A stretch of DNA of 18,630 nt from RHKX01 sp035759925 (GCA_035759925.1 DASTTY010000103.1:1-18630), one strand, 5' to 3'. Positions 1 to 8,400 are shown, counted from the stretch's first letter. The notes: generated from the sequence alone by a model not told the origin. Program-made: numbers and translations.

Positions 1-1
1 C

Positions 2-268
2 GAGGCGGTCGTCGCCGCGGCGGCCGAGGCGGGGACGATGATCGAGATCAACGGCAACCCGAACCGCCGCGACCTCAACGATCACAACGCCCGCCTCGCC
101 GCCGAGGCCGGCGTCCCGATCGTCTGCAACACCGACGCGCACCGGACATCGACGCTGCGTTTCATCGAGTACTCGGTCGCGACCGCGCGCCGCGCCGGTC
201 TGACCGCTGCGCAGGTCGCCAACACCCGGACCTGGGCGCAGCTCCGCAAGCTCCGCGGGACGAACTAG
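2..268 (+). CDS. polX: DNA polymerase X family protein, C-terminal end of PHP domain (5'-truncated)
   Basis: Only the last 88 codons are present; the frame is open to the left edge, so the gene starts outside the window. The visible part matches the end of the PHP domain that follows the Pol-beta-like domain in bacterial PolX. It has an EINGNPNRRDLND stretch around residues 15-27 and an NTDAH metal-binding motif around residue 51, then the usual ending with VATARR and an ANTRTWAQLRKL tail. In this family the PHP domain gives Mn-dependent 3'-5' exonuclease or AP-end processing in DNA repair; that role comes from family knowledge. The TAG stop (266-268) overlaps the stop of the convergent minus-strand gene (265-267). 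The polymerase domain cannot be seen, so a stand-alone PHP protein is possible but less likely. Confidence 0.85.
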   Translation, partial: EAVVAAAAEAGTMIEINGNPNRRDLNDHNARLAAEAGVPIVCNTDAHRTSTLRFIEYSVATARRAGLTAAQVANTRTWAQLRKLRGTN

Positions 269-783
269 CTCGGCGAGCCGGCGGCACCGCGGCGCAGGCC
301 GGGCGTGCGGATCAGCCTGATCGGGTCGAACGCCGAGCCGTGCTCGACGTAGAAGCAGATCCCGTCGCGCTCCTCGACGGCGGTCACGGCCGCCTCCCGG
401 TTCCGCCACGCCGAGGCAACCCCGAGGGCGAACCCGGTCGCAATCGCCGGGACCTGCGGGAACCAGAGGCCGGCGGCGCCGGCCAGGATCGCGAACAGCG
501 CGATCGGCCAGAGCCTGGCGAGCGCGATCCGCACCGGGGTCTCGGCCGGGAGCTGAGTCGAGGTCTTCGCGGCGGCGAGCGGGCCACGGAGGACGTCGGC
601 GGTCCGGGCGGGACGGCCGAGCCAGGTTCCGACCGCGATCGCGACCAGCCACCAGCCGAGCGCGAGCGCCGCGAGGACGTCGTCGCCGGTGCCGTTGATC
701 GTCACCGCCGAGATCGCGGCGAGGCCAGTGGCCTCGATCGCGACGAGCAGAACCGTTCCGCGAAGCAGGTCCTTGTACTGCAT
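265..783 (-). CDS. unrecognised small integral membrane protein
   Basis: This is a 172-residue protein that I do not recognise as a named family. It has about four hydrophobic segments (roughly residues 9-29, 35-55, 90-106 and 108-125). A soluble C-terminal tail of about 45 residues follows, including a VEERDGICFYVEHGSAF segment and a basic end. The start ATG (783-781) overlaps the otsB stop in a TGATG arrangement, so the gene is probably translationally coupled to otsB and made together with it. No catalytic motif is visible. The C-terminal tail may be cytoplasmic because it is rich in Arg after the last membrane segment. A role linked to trehalose metabolism or the envelope would rest on gene order only. 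Confidence 0.75.
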   Translation of the reverse strand: MQYKDLLRGTVLLVAIEATGLAAISAVTINGTGDDVLAALALGWWLVAIAVGTWLGRPARTADVLRGPLAAAKTSTQLPAETPVRIALARLWPIALFAILAGAAGLWFPQVPAIATGFALGVASAWRNREAAVTAVEERDGICFYVEHGSAFDPIRLIRTPGLRRGAAGSPS

Positions 784-1583
784 CAGCCCGCGAGCGCGAC
801 CAGGATCGGGAGCAGGCCGGCCGGGCCGGCAACGACGACGTCGGCGCGCCGGGTGATCTCCTCCGGTCCCTCGGCGGAGGCGACGCCGATCCGGACCGCT
901 TGCCCGAGCCGCCCCGAGGCGACGAGGCGGTCGAGCGCCGAGTAGGCGTCGAGGTCGGTGCGATCGTCGCCGGCGTAGAGGGCGGCCGTCGCGGCGCTGC
1001 CGAGCAACAGCGACTCGACGGCGGTTCCCTTGTCGACCTCGCCGGGCGGTCGCAGCTCGAGCACCTTGCGGCCGCGGTGAAGGACGAGCCCCGCGGCCTC
1101 GGCCCGGGCGGCGATCCGCTCGGCCAGGGCCTCGGCGCCGGCCTCGTCGGCGGCGCCGCGCCAGTGCAGGGCGACGATCGGCCCCTTGTCCTCGACCCGG
1201 AGCCCGGCGGCGTCGATCTCCGCCGCGTCGAGCTCGCCGGCGAAATCGGCGGCCGCCCGAGCGTCCGCGCCGAGCTCCGGCGCGGCGCGCGCCTCGGAGG
1301 CGTTCGGGAGCAGCAGCTCGAACCCGTGGTTGCCGATGTAGGTCAGCTTCTCGAGCCCGACGATCCGCCGGGCGACGGTCGCACGGCGGCCGCTGACGAC
1401 CGCGACGGCGGCGTAGCGGTCGGCGATCCGGGCGAGCGCGACGCGGGCCTCGTCGGGAACGGCGGCGAGCTCGGGCCGTTCGACGATCGGCGCGAGGGTG
1501 CCGTCGAGGTCGCAGAGGATCGCCGCGGCGCCCGGCTCGGCCAGCAGCGGCTCGATCGCGGCAGGTCGGCCCGGGTCGCTCAT
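783..1583 (-). CDS. otsB: trehalose-6-phosphate phosphatase
   Basis: This HAD-superfamily phosphatase of 266-268 residues hydrolyses trehalose 6-phosphate to trehalose, the second step of the OtsAB pathway, in the cytoplasm. Numbered from the upstream ATG, the nucleophile motif DLDGTLAP starts at D27 with the acid/base at D29. VVSGRR lies at 64-69, IGNHGFE at 85-91, KVLELRPP at 175-182 with a conserved Lys nearby, and the metal motif GDDRTD at 207-212. Length is normal for single-domain OtsB. Two ATGs are possible (1589 and 1583). I favour 1583 because a GATACT -10 element (1597-1592) would place a leaderless 5' end there. No otsA is adjacent, so trehalose-phosphate synthase must be encoded elsewhere. 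The downstream membrane gene overlaps the stop. Confidence 0.92.
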   Translation of the reverse strand: MSDPGRPAAIEPLLAEPGAAAILCDLDGTLAPIVERPELAAVPDEARVALARIADRYAAVAVVSGRRATVARRIVGLEKLTYIGNHGFELLLPNASEARAAPELGADARAAADFAGELDAAEIDAAGLRVEDKGPIVALHWRGAADEAGAEALAERIAARAEAAGLVLHRGRKVLELRPPGEVDKGTAVESLLLGSAATAALYAGDDRTDLDAYSALDRLVASGRLGQAVRIGVASAEGPEEITRRADVVVAGPAGLLPILVALAG

Positions 1584-1590
1584 GCTCATC

Positions 1591-1596
1591 TAGTAT
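1591..1596 (+). promoter_or_regulatory. -10 element of a leaderless TauE-A promoter
   Basis: TAGTAT fits the TANNNT -10 consensus and ends exactly 6 nt before the GTG start at 1603, so the mRNA would start at or within a base of the start codon. No Shine-Dalgarno sequence fits between them. Confidence 0.5.
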
Positions 1597-1597
1597 C
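1592..1597 (-). promoter_or_regulatory. -10 element of a leaderless otsB promoter
   Basis: Reading the minus strand, GATACT (4 of 6 matches to TATAAT, including the key A2 and T6) ends 8 nt before the ATG at 1583 and 2 nt before the ATG at 1589. No recognisable -35 is seen. The spacing fits a transcript beginning at or just before the 1583 ATG. It overlaps the plus-strand -10 of the divergent gene almost completely. Confidence 0.45.
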
Positions 1598-1602
1598 GCG
1601 GC

Positions 1603-1962
1603 GTGCCCGCGAACCGGACGATCCGCTTCGCCGCGATCGGGGTGCTGGCCGGGGCCTTCAGCGGTCTGTTCGGGGTCGGAGGCGGAATCGTGATGGTGCC
1701 GCTGCTGATCATGCTCGGCTTCGGCGAGCGCCGGGCGACCGCGACTTCGCTGTCGGCGATCGTCGTCATCGCCGCCGCGGCGGCGGCGCTCCACGGCCTC
1801 TACGGCAACGTGCGCCTCGGCGATGCGGCGCTGCTCGTCGTCCCCGCCGCCGCCGGTGTCGGCATCGGCGTCGCCGTCCAGCAGCGGATCCCCGAGCGGG
1901 CCGTCTCGCTGCTCTTCGCGCTGCTCCTGTTCGTCGTCGCCGCCGAGCTGATCGTGCCCTGA
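1603..1962 (+). CDS. half-length TauE/SafE-like (DUF81) membrane protein, first of pair
   Basis: This 119-residue, very hydrophobic protein carries one copy of the TauE/SafE repeat signature: GLFGVGGGIVMVPLLIML at about residues 21-38, followed by a TATSL motif near 46-50. The full-length family has about 250 residues with two such repeats and acts as an anion (sulfite, sulfonate, organic acid) exporter or permease in the inner membrane. Here only one repeat is encoded, with three to four predicted membrane segments. The next gene starts inside its stop codon (TGATG) and carries the second repeat. The two products probably assemble into one transporter; this is an inference. The GTG start is supported by a -10 hexamer 6 nt upstream. 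Substrate is unknown. Confidence 0.85.
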   Translation: MPANRTIRFAAIGVLAGAFSGLFGVGGGIVMVPLLIMLGFGERRATATSLSAIVVIAAAAAALHGLYGNVRLGDAALLVVPAAAGVGIGVAVQQRIPERAVSLLFALLLFVVAAELIVP

Positions 1963-2357
1963 TGGACGTCGCCCTGGCAATCCTCCTCGCCCTCTTCGGC
2001 GGCGCCGTCGGCGGCCTCCTCGGCGTCGGCGGCGGGATCCTCTTCGTCCCGGCGCTGGCGATCTTCCTCGGCAACAGCCAGCTCGAGGCCGAGGCGACCT
2101 CGCTTCTCGTGATCGTCCCGATGGCGGTCGTCGGGACCTGGCGACAGGTTCGTCACGGCAACGTCGACGTCCGCGACGGGCTGTTGATCGGCGTGCTCTC
2201 GCTGCCCGGCGTCGTCGTCGGGGTCGTCGTCGCCAACGCGCTCCCGCAGCGGGCCCTCGAGCTCGGCTTTGCGGCCCTGTCGCTGATCGTCGCCGCACGG
2301 CTTCTCAAGCGCGGCCTCGCGGAGCCCGACCCGGAGCCGGAAGCGGCCGCGAGGTGA
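1962..2357 (+). CDS. half-length TauE/SafE-like (DUF81) membrane protein, second of pair
   Basis: This 131-residue membrane protein carries its own complete repeat signature, GLLGVGGGILFVPALAIFL at about 18-36, then an EATSLLVIVP segment. It ends in a hydrophilic acidic tail rich in Glu, Pro and Ala. Its ATG overlaps the stop of the first half by one base (TGATG), and its own stop overlaps the GTG of arfB (GTGA), so three genes form one coupled operon. The two halves lie in different reading frames and each has its own start, motif and stop. This looks like a stable split or pre-fusion arrangement rather than an obvious sequencing frameshift. The likely function is the second half of an anion exporter or permease of the TauE/SafE family; the substrate cannot be told. 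Confidence 0.85.
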   Translation: MDVALAILLALFGGAVGGLLGVGGGILFVPALAIFLGNSQLEAEATSLLVIVPMAVVGTWRQVRHGNVDVRDGLLIGVLSLPGVVVGVVVANALPQRALELGFAALSLIVAARLLKRGLAEPDPEPEAAAR

Positions 2358-2767
2358 GCGACGGGATCGACATCGGCCAGGGCGCCTTCATCCCGATCGC
2401 CGAGATCGAGCTCCGGGCGAGCCGCTCCGGCGGCCCGGGCGGCCAGCACGCCAACGTCACCGCCTCGCGGGTCGAGGCGGCCTTCGACGTCCGCGCCTCG
2501 GCGGCATTGAGCGGCGCGCTCAAGGACCGGATCGCCGGCCGGCTCGGGCCCCGCGTCACCGCCGTCTCGCAGGAGACGCGCGGCCAGGCGCGGAACCGTG
2601 AGATCGCGCTCGAGCGGCTGCGGCGCCGGCTCGCCGATGCCGCGACCCCGCGCAAGCAGCGGCGCCCGACCAGGCCGGGCCGCTCCGCCCGCGAGGAGCG
2701 GCTGCGGGCGAAGCGCCGCCAGTCCGAGCGCAAGCGCCTCCGCCGGCGACCGAGCGCGGAGGATTAG
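2354..2767 (+). CDS. arfB: ArfB-type alternative ribosome-rescue factor (codon-independent peptide release)
   Basis: This 137-residue RF-1-domain protein has the catalytic GGQ at residues 29-31 (context SGGPGGQHANVTASRVE). The GGQ Gln promotes hydrolysis of peptidyl-tRNA in the ribosomal P site. It lacks the stop-codon recognition domains of RF1/RF2 and ends in a long Arg/Lys-rich tail (about residues 95-134), the hallmark of ArfB/YaeJ/ICT1, which insert this tail into the empty mRNA channel of stalled ribosomes. Length matches the family (about 140 residues). The GTG start overlaps the upstream stop in GTGA, so it is translationally coupled to the TauE-like pair, although no functional link is obvious. 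The TAG stop faces the convergent exoribonuclease gene across 27 bp that hold a small hairpin (2771-2784). Confidence 0.93.
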   Translation: MSDGIDIGQGAFIPIAEIELRASRSGGPGGQHANVTASRVEAAFDVRASAALSGALKDRIAGRLGPRVTAVSQETRGQARNREIALERLRRRLADAATPRKQRRPTRPGRSAREERLRAKRRQSERKRLRRRPSAED

Positions 2768-2794
2768 CCGGCGGACGCATCCGCGCGCCGGGTG

Positions 2795-3652
2795 CTACCT
2801 CAAACCCTGCTCGAGCGCGCCCTTGACCGCGGCGTCGAGGGCGTTGATCCGAGCCAGCGCGAGCGCCTCGGCGGAGGCGAAGCCGGAGCCGGAGCCGCGA
2901 ACGCGGCCGGCGGCCTCGGGGCCGTGATGGCTGAGCACGCAGTGGAGCAGCGCCAGGCGCCGCGGCGGCTCGAGGCGGACGGCCGTGGGCTCGATCAGCG
3001 ACGCGCCGATCGCGAGGTGACCGAGCATCGCCCCCTCGTCGCTGATCCCGAACTCGGCGCCGTAGGTGAACTCGCGGGCCTTGCCGACGTCGTGGAGGAG
3101 CGCCGCCGCCATCAGCAGATCCGAGTCGAGCTTCGGATGGAGCTGGCAGACCTCGCCGACGAGCGTCCCGACCGCGACCGTGTGCTCGAGGAGGCCGCCG
3201 AGGTAGGCGTGATGGCCGCTGCGGGTACAGGGCGCGCGCCGGAACTCCGACGCCACCGGCTCGGTGTCGAGGACCCGCTCGACGACCTCGCGGAGCGCCT
3301 CGTCGTAGACCTCGCGGGTCAGGTGCTCGAGAAACCCGTTCAGCTCGTCGATCGAGCGGTACGCGGACGGCAGGAACTCGGCCGGGTCGAACGAGCCCGG
3401 CTCGATCCGCCGCAGCGCCGTCACCTCGGCCGAGAGGTTGCCGCGGAAGCGCTCGACCTTGCCGCGGACCTCGATCGCGTCGCCGCGCTCGAAGCGGGAG
3501 CCGAGCAGATCGACGTCGCGGAAGATCCGGGCCGGAATCGAGCCGGTCCGGTCGCGGAGCTCGAGGCTCAGGTAGGGAGAGCCGTTCTTCGCCTGCTGGC
3601 GATCCTTGCGTACCACCGCAAAGCGCCCCGCGAGGGGTCGGCCCGGTTGCAA
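2795..3652 (-). CDS. yhaM: YhaM-like 3'-5' exoribonuclease (OB-fold plus HD domain)
   Basis: A nucleic-acid-binding OB-fold (about residues 5-85) is followed by an HD-type metal hydrolase domain. Visible metal ligands are HH 147-148, H157 in LLEHT, HD 187-188 in LLHDVGK, GH 211-212, SHHG 241-244 and a C-terminal D273. This is the order of B. subtilis YhaM (about 314 residues), which trims single-stranded RNA from the 3' end in a Mn-dependent way; the role here is inferred from that match. The start is uncertain. The first usual codon is a TTG (3652-3650), but the frame stays open upstream to about 3780 without ATG, GTG or TTG, and the sequence just upstream (Ala/Pro-rich, ending TPEGIAAL) could belong to the protein. 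It is convergent with arfB and divergent from PAC2. Confidence 0.87.
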   Translation of the reverse strand: MQPGRPLAGRFAVVRKDRQQAKNGSPYLSLELRDRTGSIPARIFRDVDLLGSRFERGDAIEVRGKVERFRGNLSAEVTALRRIEPGSFDPAEFLPSAYRSIDELNGFLEHLTREVYDEALREVVERVLDTEPVASEFRRAPCTRSGHHAYLGGLLEHTVAVGTLVGEVCQLHPKLDSDLLMAAALLHDVGKAREFTYGAEFGISDEGAMLGHLAIGASLIEPTAVRLEPPRRLALLHCVLSHHGPEAAGRVRGSGSGFASAEALALARINALDAAVKGALEQGLR

Positions 3653-3782
3653 CGCCGCGATCCCCTCGGGGGTCGGAGCGGCTGCGGGATTGGCGGTGGC
3701 CTCATCGATGCGGCGATCATGCAGCCCGTGCCGGACGCACCGCCCGGTCCTCCCGACCGTCGCTGCGACGATCGGGCGGCGC

Positions 3783-3788
3783 TACTGT
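3783..3788 (+). promoter_or_regulatory. -10 element of a leaderless PAC2 promoter
   Basis: TACTGT fits TANNNT and ends 7 nt before the ATG at 3796. It overlaps the alternative GTG at 3787, which would then lie upstream of the transcription start. No clear -35 is visible. Confidence 0.45.
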
Positions 3789-3795
3789 GAACCGG

Positions 3796-4659
3796 ATGGA
3801 TCCGATCGTCTGGGAACGGGAGCCGCCGGAGCTGCGCTCGCCGGTGCTGGTCGCCTCGTTCTCGGGATGGAACGACGCCGCCAGCGCCGCCGGGACCGCC
3901 CTCGGGGCGATCGGCGCCGCGTTCGAGACCGATCTCGTCGCCCGGATCGACCCCGAGGAGTTCTTCGACTTCCAAGCCAACCGCCCGGCGATCGAGATCT
4001 CGGCGGGAACGATGCAGGGGGTCGAGTGGCCCGACAACCTGATCGTCTCGGCTCGGGCCGACGACGCCGAGCGCGACCTGCTGGTGATCAGCGGGACCGA
4101 GCCGAGCACGCGCTGGCGGACCTTCTGCAACGCCGTCCTCGACGTCGCCGAGACATGCGGGGTCGAGTCGGTGGTCACGTTCGGATCGCTGATCGCCGAC
4201 GTCGCCCACACCCGTCCGGTCCCGATCACCGGCCTCGCCACCGACGAGGCGATGATCGAGCAGCTCGGCTTCGAGGACGTCGCCTACGAGGGACCGACCG
4301 GGATCCTCGGGATCTTCCACGCCGCCTGCCGCGAGCGCGGCCTGGCCGCGGCCAGCCTCTGGGCCGCCGTCCCCCACTACGCCGCCGCGGTCCCGAACCC
4401 GAAGGCCGGGCTCGCCCTGCTCCGCCGGCTCGAGGGGATGATCGGGATCGCCGTCGAGGCGACCGAGCTCGAGGAGGCGGCGGTCGCGTTCGAGCAGCAG
4501 GTGACCGAGGCGGTTGCCGCCAACCCGGAGATCAAGGAGATGGTCGAACAGCTCGAGGAGCAGCAGGACGAGGTCGCCGGGTTCTCGCAGGAGGAGGTCC
4601 CGTCGGGGGACGCGATCGCACGCGAGTTCCAGCGGTTCCTCCGCCAGCAGCCCGAGTAG
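3796..4659 (+). CDS. PAC2 (proteasome assembly chaperone 2) family protein
   Basis: This 287-residue protein (290 if the GTG at 3787 is used) has the actinobacterial PAC2-family layout. An N-terminal alpha/beta domain opens with a VLVASFSGWNDAASAAG segment, a middle part has VVTFGSLIADVAHTRPVPITG, and a later part has GPTGILGIFHAACRERGLAAASLWAAVPHY. The C-terminal 90 residues are rich in Glu and Gln and are predicted coiled coil. Related archaeal and eukaryotic proteins are proteasome assembly factors. The bacterial role is not settled, and no proteasome gene lies in this window. The ATG at 3796 is preferred because a -10 element sits 7 nt upstream. A two-tier inverted repeat follows directly after the stop. 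Confidence 0.88.
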   Translation: MDPIVWEREPPELRSPVLVASFSGWNDAASAAGTALGAIGAAFETDLVARIDPEEFFDFQANRPAIEISAGTMQGVEWPDNLIVSARADDAERDLLVISGTEPSTRWRTFCNAVLDVAETCGVESVVTFGSLIADVAHTRPVPITGLATDEAMIEQLGFEDVAYEGPTGILGIFHAACRERGLAAASLWAAVPHYAAAVPNPKAGLALLRRLEGMIGIAVEATELEEAAVAFEQQVTEAVAANPEIKEMVEQLEEQQDEVAGFSQEEVPSGDAIAREFQRFLRQQPE

Positions 4660-4715
4660 CGCGACCCTCATCGGACTCTCATCACGGTCCGCCACCGTGA
4701 CGGCGCAGGGTCGCG
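4660..4715 (+). promoter_or_regulatory. two-tier inverted repeat between PAC2 and the secreted protein gene
   Basis: An outer 9-bp perfect stem, CGCGACCCT (4660-4668) with AGGGTCGCG (4707-4715), encloses a 7-bp perfect stem, TCACGGT (4682-4688) with ACCGTGA (4694-4700). It begins at the base after the PAC2 stop. There is no T-tract, so it is not a standard intrinsic terminator. It may be a 3' end or leader RNA structure, or an operator for the next gene. Confidence 0.5.
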
Positions 4716-4748
4716 ACGGCGCGGCCCGCGATCGGAAAGGGGATAGGG

Positions 4749-5456
4749 ATGAGAGCATCGAGAACGATCGGGTCGGGGGCGGTGATCGCGCTGATCGTCG
4801 TCGCGCTTGCCACCTCCTCCGCGGCCGGAGCGTCCGCGCGCAGCGGGTTCGGCTCCGGCTCGGCGAGCATCACGAATCGGTTCCTGCCGATCTCCGACTT
4901 CCACCGCTGCGTCCTGCGCGGCAACGACGGCGGGCAGCGGCTGCGGATCGTCCGGGTCCTGATGAATCGGACGAAGGTCATTCACTTCCACGGTCGCGCC
5001 GTCCGCGCCGCGGTGGTCCGCGACACCGTCCGCAACCTGCGCAGCGATCGCCGGATCGAGAAGACGATCGACTACTTCGCCCAGGACCGGCGCGGCGGCG
5101 TCCACTACCTCGGCGAGGACGTCGACGAGTACCCCGCCGGCGGCGGGGTCAGCCACGAGGGCCAGTGGCGCGCCGGCCGGCGCGGTGCCCGCCCCGGCCT
5201 GCTGATGCCCGCCGCGCCCGCGGTCGGCCGCCGGTTCAAGTCCGAGAATGCGCCGCCCATCGCGGTCGAGAAGGACAAGATCGTCGCGATGAACGGCCGG
5301 CAGACGGTCCGCGGCGTCCGCTACCGGCACGTGATGACGATCCGCGAGCACGCGACGGTCCCGAAGCCGGCCGAGTTCGAGACGAAGACCTACGCTCGGG
5401 GCGTCGGCGTGATCACCGAGGCCAGCGGCGGCGTCGGCCTCGTCAACTGCACGTGA
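4749..5456 (+). CDS. secreted conserved hypothetical protein
   Basis: This 235-residue protein has a clear signal peptide: a basic MRASRTIG start, a hydrophobic core at about 10-22 and an Ala-rich cleavage region near 24-30. The mature part contains NRFLP (about 43), a VVRDTVRNL segment, YFAQDRRGGVHYLGEDVDEY (about 109-128), a GARPGLLMPAAPAVG stretch and a C-terminal YARGVGVITE. I have met this pattern in uncharacterised exported proteins whose function is unknown, and no catalytic motif is evident. Only one Cys sits before the final one, so no rich disulfide pattern is seen. The ATG has a good Shine-Dalgarno sequence (AAAGGGG at 4736-4742, 6 nt spacer), in contrast to the leaderless neighbours. 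The stop lies 3 bp from the stop of the convergent helicase-nuclease. Confidence 0.82.
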   Translation: MRASRTIGSGAVIALIVVALATSSAAGASARSGFGSGSASITNRFLPISDFHRCVLRGNDGGQRLRIVRVLMNRTKVIHFHGRAVRAAVVRDTVRNLRSDRRIEKTIDYFAQDRRGGVHYLGEDVDEYPAGGGVSHEGQWRAGRRGARPGLLMPAAPAVGRRFKSENAPPIAVEKDKIVAMNGRQTVRGVRYRHVMTIREHATVPKPAEFETKTYARGVGVITEASGGVGLVNCT

Positions 5457-5459
5457 CGG

Positions 5460-8400
5460 TCAGGCTTCGGACGCTGGGCAGATGAGGCGGAAGTCGCACC
5501 ACGAGCAGACCTCGAACGAAGGGCGCGGCTCGAAGTCCTGACCGGTGATGCCGGCGGCCACCTCGGCGACGGTGCGCTCGACGCGCTCTACCGCGTCGGG
5601 CTCGCCGCCGGCGGGGACCTTCTCGTCATCGAGGACGTACCAGTAGGAGCCGTCGGCCGCCTCGATGTCCCAGGCCTTGCGGGCGGCGACGCGGTAGAGG
5701 GCGATCTGCAGGTCGTCGGCGAGGTCGGCCGCCGCTTTCGGGGGGCCGGTCTTGTAGTCGATCAGCTCGTAGCTCCCGTCGGGATGGCGGTCGACCCGGT
5801 CGACGCGGCCGCCGATCGTCGTCTCGCCGATCTTGAACGAGAAGCGTCGCTCCAGCCAGACCGGCCGGGCGGCGCCGGCGGTGTGGCGCTCGTGGTAGCG
5901 GGCGAGGGCGGCGACGGCACGGTCGCGGTACTGAAGCTCGTCGTCGGAGAATCCGAACCCGGTCCGGCGCCAGCCCGCCTCGAAGAGCCCGAGCAGCCGG
6001 TTCAGGCCGCCGTCGTCGCCCCCGGCGGCGTCGACATCGCGGATCTCGTCGGCGTGGTAGCGCTCGAGGACGTTGTGGATCAGGATCCCGAAGCGCTGGT
6101 TGATCGTCGGCTCCTGCGGGATCGCGAAGACGCGGGCGAACTTGTACTTGAGCGGGCAGGTCAGGTAGAGGTCGACGTCGGAGGCCGAAAGCGCCAGCCC
6201 GCCGCCGCGCTTCGGCAGGAACGCCTCGAGTCCCGGCTCGGCCCGGCTCGCCAGCTCCTCGCTGCGGCGGGTCCGGTCGCGGCCCTCGTCGAGGACGTAC
6301 TCGTCGAGGGCGGAGCGATCGAGCTCGGCGAGCTGCTCGGGGGTGGCGATCCGGCCGATCAGCTCGTTCAGGGCGGCGATCGCGTCGCGCTCCGACTCCG
6401 AGCCGGGCCGCTGAATCAGCGCCGCCAGCTTCAGCAGCTCGAAGTAGCGGGCGACGGCGCGGTTGACGTCCTCGGCGGTGTCGAGGCGCATCTCGCTGAG
6501 CGCCGCGCCGGCACGCCAGGATGCTTCGAGCACCTCGTCGCGGAGCATCCGGTAGGTCGCATGAAGGCCCTCGGCCGGGCCGAACAGCTCCTCCTCGTGG
6601 GCCTCCTCGGTGCCGTCGAGGGTCGCGCGGATCGATTCGTAGAGCGGCGAGGGGGCGCTGGCGGCCCCGCGCACCTCGCGCGGATGGGAGAGGACGATCA
6701 TGCTCTGTGCCCGGCTCGCCGCCAGGTAGCCGCGACGGGCGCGAAGCGCATCGGCGACGTCCTCGGCCGGCGGCCGCTCGTCCTCGAGCAGCCCCTCGGG
6801 GATCCACCCGGTCCGCTCGGCGCCCCAGCGCAGCGCCCCGCGCGCGAGCCCGAGCAGGTAGACGCGCTCGAAGTCCATCCCCTTGACCTGCTCGGGCTCG
6901 GCGAGCAGGACGGCCCCCTGCGGCGGCGGCTCGGCGGGGCGGCTGAACCGCTGACCCGCCTCTCCGACCGCTGCGAGGTAGCGGACGAAGTCGCGAGTCG
7001 ATCCGTCGGGCCGGCGCCGGGTCCAGCCGGCGGCCAGCTCGGCGAGCCGCGAGAGGTTGACGAGCCGTTCGGCGGTCTCGGGGCTGGCGGCGAACAGCCC
7101 GTGGCGGCGGAATCCGACCCGTTCGATCAGCCGCCGCACGAAGACGTCGGCGCGGAGTCCGTCGAACGCTCCGGCGGCCGCGCGGTAGAGCTTCAGGAAC
7201 GAGCGGAGACGGTCGCGGGACGGCGGCGGCAGCTGCGGGCTCTCGAGCGCCGCCTCGACGGCCGAGACCATGTCGAGCTTCCGGCGCCGCGCGATCGTCG
7301 TACAGCGGGCGAGGTCGACCGACCGCAGCTCGACCGGCGGCCTCGTCAGCGCCCGGACGACCGCCGCCGAGTCGCTCGGATCGGCGAGGGCACGCAGCCA
7401 GGCGATCGCGTCGCGGACCTCGGGACGGCCGAAGAACGCCGCCGACCCGGAGCTCCGGAAGGGGACGTTGCGCTCCTCGAGCGCGGCGGCGACGAGCCGG
7501 CTCTCGCGTGTCGATGCCCCGGTGAGGATGCAGACGTCCTCGGGCCGGGACTCGCCGGCGGCGATCAGGTGCTCGATCTCGCGCGCGACCGCCTGCGCTT
7601 CGGCCCGCTCGTTCGCACAGCTCCAGAACCGGACCGCCGCAGAATCGCCGGAGCCATTGCCTCCGGCCCGGCCCGCCGGCGCCGGCAGGAGCTCCCGGTA
7701 GGAGGCGGGCACGAGGCCCGCCGCCGTCCCGACCGCCGCGGCGAGGGCGCCGGTCGAGCGGCGACTCGGGCCGAGCGCGATCCGCTCGGCCTCGGCGAAC
7801 CGGCGCAGGAACCCGAGCGCGGCCGCCTCTCCGCAGCCATCGCCCGGGCGCAACCCCTGGTCGGGATCGCAGGCCGCGACGACGTTTCCGTGCGGGGCGA
7901 TCAGCGGCAGGGAGGCGATCTGCGGGCGTCCGGCGTCCTCGAGCTCGTCGACGAGCAGCCACTCGAAGCGGTGGCCGAGGGCGGCGCTGAGATCGGGGTG
8001 GCGGGTGAGGACGCGGCCGAGCTCGAGGACGAGCTCGTTCTCGTCGAGCATCCCGAGCTCGAGCATGATCGCGTCGTGGCGATCGAATAGGTCGGCGAAC
8101 TCGAGCTCGCGCAGGGCCACCTCGCGCTCGGAGCGACCGCCGGCGCCGCGCTCGGCGGCGCGGGCGCGGTCGCGGAGGTCGGCCGGGCCGATCCCCTCGG
8201 CCTTGAGCGCGTCGATCCGCTCGAGCAGGCCGGCGAGCAGGCCGGCCGGGTTGCCGCGGATCTCATGCCGGCGGAGCGGCAGCTCGTCGAGCCTGTCGAG
8301 GAGGAGCGCGAGCCGGTCGGCCGGTGCCGCGACCTCGAAGAACGGATCGATCCCGGCCTCGAGCGAGTAGTCGCGCAACAGCCGCTCGCCGAGGCCCGAC

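Noticed and set aside
1955..1970. A frameshift pseudogene in a single TauE gene
   Set aside because: Each half has its own start, a full repeat signature and a TGATG coupling junction; I kept two genes but flagged the junction for checking.
265..2298. 677-codon minus-strand open frame covering otsB, the TauE pair and beyond
   Set aside because: It is Arg-rich shadow coding antisense or out of frame to recognisable genes. Only its last 172 codons (from 783) form a real membrane protein.
5626..7962. 778-codon and 768-codon open frames overlapping the helicase-nuclease
   Set aside because: The compositions are low-complexity Arg/Pro or Asp/Gly-rich without motifs, as expected in GC-rich DNA opposite or out of frame with a long real gene.
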